A stretch of DNA of 64,000 bases from Verrucomicrobiota bacterium. GTDB lineage: Bacteria; Verrucomicrobiota; Verrucomicrobiia; Limisphaerales; J093. Every line of letters starts with the position of its first letter. Position 1 is the first letter of the stretch. Position numbers and translations under genes: made by a program. Positions 18,184 through 27,451 of this stretch are shown here, in pieces. The stretch spans positions 111,376-175,375 of the forward strand of contig JAKLFY010000002.1 of the NCBI GenBank assembly GCA_022710935.1. The letters are read 5' to 3'. The notes beneath the pieces were generated by a model, which was given only the letters and a program-made list of their open reading frames with translations, was not told the DNA's origin and made no database searches.

Positions 18184-18245
18184 CGAATTGCGCCAAAAGT
18201 TTTGTTGCCCCCCCTCCCGGGTAACAAAACTTCTGGCGCAATTCG
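18184..18245. repeat. 27-bp near-perfect inverted repeat
   Basis: The arm 18184-18210 pairs with 18219-18245 around an 8-base C/T loop, with only two mismatches in 27 positions. It lies between the divergent pseudopilin-like and Gfo/Idh/MocA genes, 69 bp before the latter's start. A transcript could fold it into a long hairpin. Confidence 0.85.
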
Positions 18246-18313
18246 ACGCGGATCCCGGGGCGAATTCCTTCTCGCTCCGGGGCATCTGTTCTGGCAGGCT
18301 CGAGCCCATCTCT

Positions 18314-19447
18314 ATGAGCGCAAGCCAAAAAATCAACGTTGCCGTTGTGGGCCTCGGTTTTGGCGCCGAGTTCATTCCCATCTGGCAGAAACATCCCTTG
18401 ACCTCCTGCCGCGCGATTTGTCAGCGGTCGCGGGCGAAGCTCGATGCCGTCGGGGACTACTTCGGCGTCGAGAGGCGTTACACCGACTACGCAACCTTGC
18501 TGCGCGATCCCGACATCCAGGCGGTCCATATCAACACCCCCATTCCCGATCATGCGGCGATGGCGATCGCGGCGCTGAAGGCGGGCAAGCACGTGGCCTG
18601 CACGGTGCCCATGGCCACGCGGATCGAGGATTGCAGGCGGATTGTCGAACTGACCCGCCGGACGGGCCTGAAATACATGATGATGGAGACGGTCGTGTAC
18701 TCGCGCGAGTTTCTCTTCATCAAGGAGCTTCACGACAAGGGCGAACTCGGGAAGATCCAGTTCCTCCAGGCCAGCCACCAACAGGACATGGACGGGTGGC
18801 CGAATTATTGGCCTGGGCTGCCCCCCATGTGGTACGCCACGCACTGCGTCGGGCCGGTTGCCGGACTGCTCCGGCTGGACGCCGAGTACGTGTCGTGTTT
18901 CGGATCGGGCACCATCCGCAAGGATCTGATCCGGTGCTACGACTCGCCGTTTGCGGTCGAGACGACGCATATCAAGTTCCGCGCATCGGACTTGAGCGCG
19001 CGCATCTACCGGTCGTTGTTCGATGTCGCCCGGCAATACCGCGAGAGCTTCGACGTCTACGCCAGCAAGAAGACCGTCGAGTGGCCTCTGGTCGAGCACG
19101 AGCCGCTGATCATCCACACGGCCAAGCTTCCCGAACCCAAGATCCCCAGGCCCGTCCGATGCCCGGATTTCGCCGGCCGCCTGCCGAAAACGATCGCCCG
19201 CTACACGACCCGAGGCGTCTACGATGCGCGCAAGAAGACGCACCTGAGCTTCACCCAGGGGGCCGGACACGGTGGCAGTCACCCGCACTTGGCGCACGAG
19301 TTCGCCACCGCGCTCGCCGAGAACCGGGATCCGTTCCCCAATGCCCGCCAGTCGGCCAACTGGACCTGCGTCGGTCTCTGCGCCCATCAGTCAGCCCTGC
19401 GCGGAGGGGCGATCGTCAAACTGCCGGCGTTCACGCTCGGATCGTGA
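18314..19447 (+). CDS. Gfo/Idh/MocA-family oxidoreductase, variant active site
   Basis: A 377-aa protein with an N-terminal Rossmann fold (VAVVGLGFGAEF, about residues 9-20) and a C-terminal GFO-IDH-MocA dimer domain. The helix AIAALKAGKHVACTVPMATR is where the family usually has EKP with the catalytic lysine; here the text is TVP, so that lysine is missing. The fold should still bind NAD(P). Substrates of this family are sugars and inositols. The ATG at 18314 is chosen because the Rossmann motif follows directly; the open frame extends far upstream without support. The gene is flanked by a long inverted repeat. Confidence 0.85.
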   Translation: MSASQKINVAVVGLGFGAEFIPIWQKHPLTSCRAICQRSRAKLDAVGDYFGVERRYTDYATLLRDPDIQAVHINTPIPDHAAMAIAALKAGKHVACTVPMATRIEDCRRIVELTRRTGLKYMMMETVVYSREFLFIKELHDKGELGKIQFLQASHQQDMDGWPNYWPGLPPMWYATHCVGPVAGLLRLDAEYVSCFGSGTIRKDLIRCYDSPFAVETTHIKFRASDLSARIYRSLFDVARQYRESFDVYASKKTVEWPLVEHEPLIIHTAKLPEPKIPRPVRCPDFAGRLPKTIARYTTRGVYDARKKTHLSFTQGAGHGGSHPHLAHEFATALAENRDPFPNARQSANWTCVGLCAHQSALRGGAIVKLPAFTLGS

Positions 19448-19545
19448 ACGGCTGAGCCGGTCGTGCGTCCAGACACCCGGCCCGGACATCCCGCGCCGGG
19501 ATACCTGCGCAGGTTTCCGGGCCTTGGCGCCCCCGCTGGGTCGGC

Positions 19546-19755
19546 TCATCCTCCCGCCACGATCCGGATGATCTCGAGTCGGTCCCCGTCGCGCACGGGG
19601 CGGTGCGGGAATTCGGACGGAGCGACCGCTTCGCCGTTCTGCTCGACCACGACGGTGCGCGGCGGGAGGTCCCGGGCGATCAGGAATTGTTCGATCGTGC
19701 AGGGCAGCGCCACGGTCACCCGCTCCCCGTTTGCGGACACAACACCACTGTTCAT
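19546..19755 (-). CDS. thiS: Sulfur carrier protein ThiS
   Basis: A 69-aa ubiquitin-like protein ending in Gly-Gly (IIRIVAGG). The terminal glycine is thiocarboxylated and donates sulfur for the thiazole of thiamin. The interior VVVEQNGEAVAPSEF and the RDGDRLEIIRIV segment fit ThiS. Its ATG overlaps the thiH stop as ATGA (19752-19755), so the two are translationally coupled. thiG and thiF are not in this window. Confidence 0.9.
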   Translation of the reverse strand: MNSGVVSANGERVTVALPCTIEQFLIARDLPPRTVVVEQNGEAVAPSEFPHRPVRDGDRLEIIRIVAGG

Positions 19756-21032
19756 GCCATCTCCTTCATCCGGGATTCCGCGCCCTTTCCGCACGCCTCT
19801 TCACTTGCTGCCTCTCCCTCCCCGTTCCTCGGAGGAGTGAGCGCCGGATCCCAGTCCTTCCAGACCGGTTCATAGCCCAAATCGCGAAGTCGGGCCGAGA
19901 CTTCCGCAGCCGACCGTTGATCGGCGATTGCGAATTGGACGTCGGCGTCGGTGACTCCGGGAGGCGTTGCGGCCCGTTGGCTCGAATCATGAACCGACTC
20001 GATCCTCCGCCCCCTTCTCGTCAGATGCGTCTTCTCGCGGCCCGCCCCCGTGTACCCGCCCGGTTCGGTATGGCTGCCTGCACTGATCAGCGTGATGCCA
20101 AGCGGGACCAGGCCGTCGCGCAGCCAGCCCGGTTCGCGCGTGGACAAGACCAGACCGACGTCGGGCAGGAGCAGGCGGAAGGCGCAGACCAGTTGTGCCA
20201 GGTCTCTGTCGCCCAGATGGGTCAAGGGCTGGAAGGCCCCGGCGCAGGGGCGCAACCGCGGCAGCGAGATGGTCAGACAGGCTTTCCAGCAATGGCGCAG
20301 CAGGTAGAGCGCATGCGCGGCCAGACTCAACGCTTCCGCGCGCCAATCCGCCAGCCCGTAGAGGGCGCCAATCCCGATGCGGCGAAACCCTGCGGCATAC
20401 GCGCGCTCCGGGGTCTCGAGACGCCGGTCGAAATTGCGCTTCGGGCCCGAGGGATGGAGCGAAGCGTACAGAGCGCGGTCGTAGGTCTCCTGATAGACGA
20501 CCAGGCCATCCGCCCCGGCCTCGACCAGGCAACGGTAGGCGTCGGCATCGAGCATGCCGATCTCGAGTGAGAGGCTGGGCACTTCGGCATGCACGGCGGC
20601 CACGCAGTCGCGCACGTAGCGGTTCGAGATGAACTTGGGATGTTCGCCCGCGACCAGCAGGATGTTCCGGAACCCCTCTTCTTTCAAGGCGCGCGCCTCG
20701 CGGATCACCTCATCGGCCGAGAGTGTCACGCGGCGAATGGTGTTCTTGCGCGAGAAGCCGCAGTAGACGCAGTTATTGATGCACTCGTTCGACAGGTAGA
20801 GGGGGGCGAACAGGCGGATCACCTGGCCAAAACGCTGGACGGTCAGCGCATGGGACCGGCGCCCCATCGCTTCCAGATGCCCGCTCGCAGCCGGCGAAAT
20901 GAGGTTGGCGAAGTCGGCCAGGGACAACGTGGTCCGGGCGAGGCTCGATCGCACCGCGCTCTCCGGCGCGGTGCGCGCCCGGTCGACCAGGCGCGCCAAG
21001 GGCAGCGTGTCCAATGCGGAAACGAAACTCAC
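19752..21032 (-). CDS. thiH: 2-iminoacetate synthase, radical SAM (ThiH-like)
   Basis: A 426-aa radical SAM enzyme with C84-x3-C88-x2-C91 in CINNCVYCGFSRKN, which holds the 4Fe-4S cluster. ThiH cleaves tyrosine to dehydroglycine and p-cresol to feed thiazole synthesis, normally under low oxygen. The segment NILLVAGEHPKFIS and the C-terminal region match ThiH-type rather than biotin synthase. The start is GTG with GGTGAG upstream. It lies 48 bp after kbl and overlaps thiS, so it is probably part of a tdh-kbl-thiH-thiS transcript. The linkage with threonine degradation is unusual. Confidence 0.9.
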   Translation of the reverse strand: MSFVSALDTLPLARLVDRARTAPESAVRSSLARTTLSLADFANLISPAASGHLEAMGRRSHALTVQRFGQVIRLFAPLYLSNECINNCVYCGFSRKNTIRRVTLSADEVIREARALKEEGFRNILLVAGEHPKFISNRYVRDCVAAVHAEVPSLSLEIGMLDADAYRCLVEAGADGLVVYQETYDRALYASLHPSGPKRNFDRRLETPERAYAAGFRRIGIGALYGLADWRAEALSLAAHALYLLRHCWKACLTISLPRLRPCAGAFQPLTHLGDRDLAQLVCAFRLLLPDVGLVLSTREPGWLRDGLVPLGITLISAGSHTEPGGYTGAGREKTHLTRRGRRIESVHDSSQRAATPPGVTDADVQFAIADQRSAAEVSARLRDLGYEPVWKDWDPALTPPRNGEGEAASEEACGKGAESRMKEMA

Positions 21033-21080
21033 GCTCTCACCCTATCAGAGTCGCGGGCGAAGTCGAGCCGCAGGTTGGGA

Positions 21081-22265
21081 TCAGAGGCCCAGCTCGGCCT
21101 TGACCTCGGCGAAGGCCTTCAGGGCAAACGCCAGGTCGTCCTCGGTGTGCGCCGCCGAGACCTGCGTGCGGATGCGGGCCTTGCCCTTGGGCACGACCGG
21201 GTAGGAAAACCCGATCACATAGACGCCCTTCCGCAGCATCGCGTCCGCGAAACGCCCGGCCAACGCGGCGTCGCCAAGCATGATGGGCGTGATGGGATGG
21301 GTGCCGGGAAGCACCGTGAGCCCCGCCCGGGCCAGTCCGTCGCGGAAGAAGCGGGTGTTGCGTTCAAGCCGGTCGCGCAGGGCGGTCGAGCCCGTGAGCA
21401 TCTCGATGACCTTGAGGGACGCGGCCACGATGGGCGGGGCGACGGAGTTCGAGAAGAGGTACGGACGCGAGCGCTGGCGCAACAGTTCCACCAGAACGCG
21501 GCGTCCGCTGACATAGCCGCCGCTGGCGCCGCCGAGGGCCTTGCCCAGGGTCCCGGTGAGGAGATCGACCCGGCCCATCACCTGGTGGTGCTCGTGGGTC
21601 CCGCGCCCGGTGCGCCCCATGAACCCAACCGCGTGCGAGTCGTCGACCATCACCAGGGCGCCGTGCTGCTCCGCCAGATCGCACAGGCCGCGCAAACCGG
21701 CCACGGAACCGTCCATCGAGAAGACGCCGTCGGTCACAATCAGCCGGAAGCGGGCCTGGGCAGCCTCGACCAGCCTGGCCTCGAGATCCGCCAGATCATT
21801 GTTGCGGTATCGGTACCGTTGGGCTTTGCAGAGCCGGATGCCATCGATGATGCTCGCGTGGTTTAACTCGTCGGAAAGCACCGCGTCCTCCGGGCCGAGC
21901 AGGGTCTCGAACACGCCCCCGTTGGCGTCCCAACACGAGGAATAGAGAATCGTGTCTTCCGTTCCGAGGAAGGCGCTCAGGTGCGCTTCGAGTTCTTTGT
22001 GGATCGCCTGCGTGCCGCAGATGAAACGAACCGACGACAGACCGAATCCCCATCGCTCGAGCGCCTCGCGCGCAGCCGCGACAACCTCGGGGTGATTGGC
22101 CAGGCCGAGGTAGTTGTTGGCGCAGAGATTCAGGACCGGACGTCCTTCAGCGACGGCGATTCTGGCCGCTTGAGGCGTGGTGATCACCCGCTCGCTCTTG
22201 TAAGTGCCGGCGTCGCGGATGGACCGCAACTCAGCTTCGATATGAGATTGCATGGAACTGTGCAT
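21081..22265 (-). CDS. kbl: 2-amino-3-ketobutyrate CoA ligase (glycine C-acetyltransferase)
   Basis: A 394-aa alpha-oxoamine synthase that splits 2-amino-3-ketobutyrate with CoA into glycine and acetyl-CoA, using PLP bound to K242 ([14 protein letters not shown]). [14 protein letters not shown] near residue 50 and [13 protein letters not shown] near 210 are family landmarks. Length equals the E. coli enzyme within a few residues. It follows tdh by 33 bp, the standard threonine-degradation pair, in which Tdh supplies an unstable intermediate directly to Kbl. An ATG four codons downstream is also possible. Confidence 0.95.
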   Translation of the reverse strand: MHSSMQSHIEAELRSIRDAGTYKSERVITTPQAARIAVAEGRPVLNLCANNYLGLANHPEVVAAAREALERWGFGLSSVRFICGTQAIHKELEAHLSAFLGTEDTILYSSCWDANGGVFETLLGPEDAVLSDELNHASIIDGIRLCKAQRYRYRNNDLADLEARLVEAAQARFRLIVTDGVFSMDGSVAGLRGLCDLAEQHGALVMVDDSHAVGFMGRTGRGTHEHHQVMGRVDLLTGTLGKALGGASGGYVSGRRVLVELLRQRSRPYLFSNSVAPPIVAASLKVIEMLTGSTALRDRLERNTRFFRDGLARAGLTVLPGTHPITPIMLGDAALAGRFADAMLRKGVYVIGFSYPVVPKGKARIRTQVSAAHTEDDLAFALKAFAEVKAELGL

Positions 22266-22298
22266 GGCAGACTGAGCCTCGTGGTTATCGGGGCGGCA

Positions 22299-23324
<1,026 letters not shown>

Positions 23325-23359
23325 ATGTGTGATTTGCAGAATCGAATCGCAAGAACTCT

Positions 23360-23410
23360 CCCGCCGAGCGGCGGGCAGGCCCCGAGTTCGAGGGGGCCAA
23401 CGCCCCCCTC
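23360..23410 (-). terminator. Paired stem-loops between efp and tdh
   Basis: CCCGCC/GGCGGG (23360-23375, 4-nt loop) and GAGGGGG/CCCCCTC (23390-23410, 7-nt loop) lie downstream of efp on the minus strand and just before tdh. Neither has a T-run. They may end efp transcription or lie in the tdh 5' UTR. Confidence 0.4.
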
Positions 23411-23477
23411 ACGTTCACCGTCGACTCCGCCGATCCCGCGCCGGGGCGCTTCTTCCGCCCGTTGGTTTGGTGACTTT

Positions 23478-24035
23478 TTAGGCCCGTTCGAGGTATTTGC
23501 CTGTGCGGGTGTCGATTCGGAGTTTCTCGCCCGTCTTGATAAAAAGAGGCACCTGGACGGTGATCCCCGTTTCGAGTGTGACCGTCTTCTGCACGTTGTT
23601 GGCCGAGTCGCCTCGAATGCCCTCGGGGGCGTCGGCTACGATCAGAACCACGGCGGCCGGCAGGTCGATCTGCACCGCTTTTTCCTGGACAAAAGTCACC
23701 GTGACCGTCGTGTTCTCCACCAGGAAGTTCTTGGCGTCGCCGACGATTTCAGGCGGCAGGGTGATGGTCTCGTACGTCTCGGGATCGGAGAACACGAAGT
23801 CCTCGCCGTCCTTGTAGCTGAATTCCATCTTGCGCGTCACCATCGGCACCACATCCACCCGCTCGGTGGAGCTGAATCGGATGTCCGAGGATTTGCCGGT
23901 CCGAACGCTGCGAAGAGTGGCTTGCACGAACGCGCGCAGGTTTCCAGGCGTGCGGTGTTGCATGTCCAGGACCACGCAGACGTCGCCGTTATGCATGACC
24001 GCCATGCCCTTTCTTAAGTCGTTTGCAGATGCCAT
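23478..24035 (-). CDS. efp: Elongation factor P, variant loop tip
   Basis: A 185-aa EF-P with the usual KOW-like domain followed by two OB-fold domains; it relieves ribosome stalling at polyproline. The domain I loop reads HRTPGNLRAFVQ: the position of the modified Lys34 of E. coli (PGKGQAF) is N32 here, with Arg two residues later. The C-terminal VPLFIKTGEKLRIDTRTGKYLERA region is standard. The ATG at 24035 is preferred over an upstream extension because MASANDLRKGM is the expected N-terminus. The Pro-rich GspD N-domain protein and TPR lipoprotein in this window are the sort of proteins that would need EF-P. Confidence 0.93.
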   Translation of the reverse strand: MASANDLRKGMAVMHNGDVCVVLDMQHRTPGNLRAFVQATLRSVRTGKSSDIRFSSTERVDVVPMVTRKMEFSYKDGEDFVFSDPETYETITLPPEIVGDAKNFLVENTTVTVTFVQEKAVQIDLPAAVVLIVADAPEGIRGDSANNVQKTVTLETGITVQVPLFIKTGEKLRIDTRTGKYLERA

Positions 24036-24182
24036 ATGATGCTTGATCGCGCCCTGCCGCAGCACGGCGGCCCAGGCAAAGACTGCGGAGCCTAATCAGG
24101 CAGGCTTCGATTGCAAGCGCCGAAAACGACTGGTTTCTGGAGTGGCCTGTTCCTCGCGGCACTGCTCAGGGCCCATGAACCT

Positions 24183-24281
24183 AAAGCGGCGTTAAACCGC
24201 CGCACCCCAAGCGCTTCGCGACCTTGCCACCCGCAGTCGAGAGCACGAAGCGCACGAGTGCGGGCGCTTCAGCGCCGCTTT
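24183..24281. repeat. Nested inverted-repeat element
   Basis: An outer 9-bp inverted repeat (24183-24191 with 24273-24281) encloses an 8-bp one (24211-24218 with 24246-24253). A separate 6-bp hairpin lies at 24186-24203. The region between yfcH and efp holds this element and no gene. Similar GCGGC-rich palindromes are, as far as I recall, frequent between genes of this phylum. Confidence 0.65.
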
Positions 24282-24293
24282 CCGTGTCGAGTT

Positions 24294-25211
24294 TCATGAA
24301 GCCTTGACATTCAACGGTGGAATGCGCACCAGGCAGTTCAGGGCCTGCTCGAGATCGGCAAACCGGAATGTGAACCCTGCGTCCAGCAGACGCACCGGGC
24401 GGACTCGAGCGCTGGCCAGCAGAACGTTCTCTCCCATCTCGCCAAGGACCGTTCTGACCGCGAACGCGGGCGCGGCCAGGAAGGCCGGGCGGTGGAGCAC
24501 GCGTGCCAGGGTTGCGGTGAAGCGGGCGTTGGTGACGGCTTCGGGCGCCACAGTGTTGACCGGGCCGCTGAGGCGCCCGTCCTGCAGCGCCAACTCAATG
24601 ACGCGGAGCAGGTCTTCGAGCACAATCCAGCTCCAGTATTGCCGCCCGCTGCCCAAACGCCCGGCCAAGCCGAGTCGGAATGCGGGAAGCATCCGGGCCA
24701 ACGCGCCTCCCTGGCGGGCCAGCACGAGGCCGAACCGCAGGTGCACAACGCGCACGCCGCGATCCAGCGCCGACGCGGTCGCCGCTTCCCACGCCTGGCA
24801 TATCTCCGCGAGGAAACCAGCGCCGGCAGGGCATTGTTCATCGAGGACTTCGTCGCCGCGATCGCCGTAGTACCCCGTGGCTGATGCGCACACCAGCAGT
24901 CGCGGAGGACCCGGAGCGCGCGCCAGGGCGTCGCACAGAAGACGCGTCGCATCCACCCGGCTGGCGCGAATGCGCGCCTTGGCCGCGGGGGTCCACCGTT
25001 GGGCGATGGTCTCCCCGGCCAGGTGCACGACCGCATCGAGCGGCGGGGCTGTGTCGAGATGGATCTGACCGCTTTCGGGGTCCCAGGCCGGCCCGGAATC
25101 GGCGCTCGCGGCTCCGCGGCGCAGAGGCGTCACCCGATGTCCGCTGCCGCGCAACCGCGCAGCCAGCGCGCTGCCGACCAGACCGCTTGCCCCGGTGACG
25201 AGAATATTCAT
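24294..25211 (-). CDS. TIGR01777-family epimerase (YfcH-like)
   Basis: A 305-aa short-chain dehydrogenase-like protein beginning with the NAD(P)-binding MNILVTGASGLVGSALAARL. VVHLAGETI and SATGYYGDRGDE are signatures of the YfcH/SDR39U1 family, whose members are predicted nucleotide-sugar epimerases without a proven substrate. The C-terminal DUF1731 region (AFAVRTVLGEMGENVLLASARVRP and following) is intact. Length is normal. It is transcribed toward efp with a 258-bp repeat-bearing gap. Confidence 0.9.
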   Translation of the reverse strand: MNILVTGASGLVGSALAARLRGSGHRVTPLRRGAASADSGPAWDPESGQIHLDTAPPLDAVVHLAGETIAQRWTPAAKARIRASRVDATRLLCDALARAPGPPRLLVCASATGYYGDRGDEVLDEQCPAGAGFLAEICQAWEAATASALDRGVRVVHLRFGLVLARQGGALARMLPAFRLGLAGRLGSGRQYWSWIVLEDLLRVIELALQDGRLSGPVNTVAPEAVTNARFTATLARVLHRPAFLAAPAFAVRTVLGEMGENVLLASARVRPVRLLDAGFTFRFADLEQALNCLVRIPPLNVKAS

Positions 25212-25440
25212 GCGCGCGTTCGGTTCGGTTCAGTTCAGTTCGATCCTCAGAGTCGAGGCTCGCCCCCGCGGCCGCGGGGGGGCGGAGCAGGTCAACCCCG
25301 CGATTTGATTCATAAGAAAGCTACGGACACGCTCAAGGTAGTCGTTGCCGTGTGCCGGGGAAAGCGCTTAGTTTTTCGCAGTGTTCATTCGCTTTGGATT
25401 CGAGTACTGATGCGCGGACACGGTGTGCGAAAGGCCAAGC

Positions 25441-27405
25441 ATGAATCGACGCAGTTTCTTCACGCTCGCCGGCGGGATGGCCGGTTACACGGTCGCCGTC
25501 CGGGTCAATGGGCTCGGCGCCGAGCCTGAGCCAGGCGAGCACATCACCCGTCAGTTCGAGCAGATTGCCCCGTCCCAACCGCCGGGCGCGATCGGGACGG
25601 GCGATCCGCACCTGACGCCTGTCGGTCTCGAAGCCGACGTTCTGGTTGCGGGCGGCGGCATGGCCGGGGTCTGTGCGGCCCTGGCTGCGGCCCGTCACGG
25701 CGCGACGGTCATCCTGGTGCAGGACCGTTCCCGTCTTGGCGGCAATTCGAGCAGCGAGGTCAAGATGCACATCGTCGGCGCCAACGCCCACGGCGGGCGG
25801 CCCGGTTGGCGGGAAGGCGGCCTGATCGAGGAACTCCGGCTCGAGGATGCCGTCCGGAACCCGCAGCGCAGTTTTGAACTCTGGGATCTCCTGCTTTACG
25901 ACAAGATCAAGAGCGAACCGAATATCACGCTGCTCCTGGACACGGTGGTATTCGCCGCCGAGACGCGCGGCGGCCTGATCCGGCAGGTCCTGGCGCGGTG
26001 CGACAAAACCGAGCACCTCTATCGGATCCGGGCCAGGCTCTTCCTCGACTGCACGGGGGATTGCCGGCTCGGCCTCGAAGCCGGGGCGGAGATGCGGATG
26101 GGGCGGGAAGCGAAGAGCGAGTTTGCCGAGTCGTTGGCCTATGAGACCGCCGACGGCCAGACCCAGGGCAGCAGCATCCTCTTCACCGCCCGCGATTACG
26201 GGCGTCCGATGCCCTTCGTTCCGCCCCGATGGGCCCGCAAGGTGACAAAGGAGATGCTCAAGTTCCGGGGCGTCTCCTCTTGGGAATACGGCTACTGGTG
26301 GATCGAGTGGGGCGGCCAGTTCCATTCCATCCGCGACAACGAGCGGATTCGGTTCGAGCTGCTCTCGATCGTGCTTGGGGTCTGGGATTACATCAAGAAC
26401 TCCGGCAATCACCCGACCAGCGCAAACTGGGCGCTCGACTGGGTCGGCATGGTGCCGGGCAAGCGTGAAAGCCGGCGGGTGGTCGGCGATCATGTGCTCA
26501 CCCAGCACGATCTCGAGGGAAAGAACGACGAACCCGACGACGCCGTAGCCATCGGCGGCTGGCCGATGGACGACCATCCGCCCAGCGGCTTCGACGCCTT
26601 CGACCAGCCGCCTTTCAGATCGATCAAGCTGGCGGACGTCTACAGCATCCCGCTGCGTTGCCTGTACAGCAAGACTGTCGGCAACCTGTTCATGGCCGGC
26701 CGCAACATCAGCGCCAGTCATGTCGCCTTCAGCTCGACGCGCGTCATGGCCACATGCGCGGCGATGGGCCAGGCCGCCGGGACCGCCGCCGCCCTCTGCG
26801 TGCGGCACGACTCGAGTCCCCGGCAGCTCTGCGCCGACAGGCCCCGCCTGCGCGAGCTCCAGCAGATCCTGCTGCGCGACGACCAGACGTTGAAGAACCG
26901 GCGCAACGCGGATCCAAACGACCTGGCGCGGGAGGCAACGGTCACGGCGTCGGAGAGCCACGATCTGTCCAAGCCGGAGCATGTGATCAACGGCTGGGTG
27001 CGCGACATGCCCACCGAGTGGCGCAATCGCTGGGGCGCCAAGCTCGGGCCCGAGGGGACCTGGATCGAGTTGGCGTGGGCCAAGCCCCAGCGAATCCGCG
27101 AACTCCAGATCACCTTCGACACCGGTTTCCATCGCGAGTTGACCTTGTCCGCCTCGGCCCATGTCAGCCGGCAGATCGTGCGCGGCCCGCAGCCGGAGAC
27201 CGTGCGGGATTACACAGTCCTCTGCGCCCCTTCGGACGGTCCCGACGATGCTCCGCTGCGCGAAGTCCTCAAGGTCGCGGGCAATTACCAGCGTCTGAAT
27301 CGGCACACGGTCGAGCCTTTCGAGACCAAACGGCTGCGTCTGCACTTCACCGCGACCAACGGCGATCCCATCGTCCGCGTGTACGAGGTGCGAGTCTACG
27401 GGTGA
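25441..27405 (+). CDS. Tat-exported FAD-dependent oxidoreductase with C-terminal galactose-binding-like domain
   Basis: A 654-aa protein with a twin-arginine leader (MNRRSFFTLAGG). The dinucleotide-binding GGGMAGVCAALAAARHGA and a LGGNSSSEVK segment identify the FAD_oxidored (PF12831) type; the second FAD contact ARLFLDCTGDCRL is present. From about residue 500 a beta-rich region (VTASESHD...WIELAWAKPQRIRELQITFD) resembles an F5/8 type C/galactose-binding fold. It probably oxidises a sugar-linked substrate at the cell surface. AAAGG precedes the ATG. The amino-acid permease starts 46 bp later. Confidence 0.85.
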   Translation: MNRRSFFTLAGGMAGYTVAVRVNGLGAEPEPGEHITRQFEQIAPSQPPGAIGTGDPHLTPVGLEADVLVAGGGMAGVCAALAAARHGATVILVQDRSRLGGNSSSEVKMHIVGANAHGGRPGWREGGLIEELRLEDAVRNPQRSFELWDLLLYDKIKSEPNITLLLDTVVFAAETRGGLIRQVLARCDKTEHLYRIRARLFLDCTGDCRLGLEAGAEMRMGREAKSEFAESLAYETADGQTQGSSILFTARDYGRPMPFVPPRWARKVTKEMLKFRGVSSWEYGYWWIEWGGQFHSIRDNERIRFELLSIVLGVWDYIKNSGNHPTSANWALDWVGMVPGKRESRRVVGDHVLTQHDLEGKNDEPDDAVAIGGWPMDDHPPSGFDAFDQPPFRSIKLADVYSIPLRCLYSKTVGNLFMAGRNISASHVAFSSTRVMATCAAMGQAAGTAAALCVRHDSSPRQLCADRPRLRELQQILLRDDQTLKNRRNADPNDLAREATVTASESHDLSKPEHVINGWVRDMPTEWRNRWGAKLGPEGTWIELAWAKPQRIRELQITFDTGFHRELTLSASAHVSRQIVRGPQPETVRDYTVLCAPSDGPDDAPLREVLKVAGNYQRLNRHTVEPFETKRLRLHFTATNGDPIVRVYEVRVYG

Positions 27406-27451
27406 TCCGGCCCGCCCTCATGCACGCGACTCGGCGCAATCGAATCGACAC

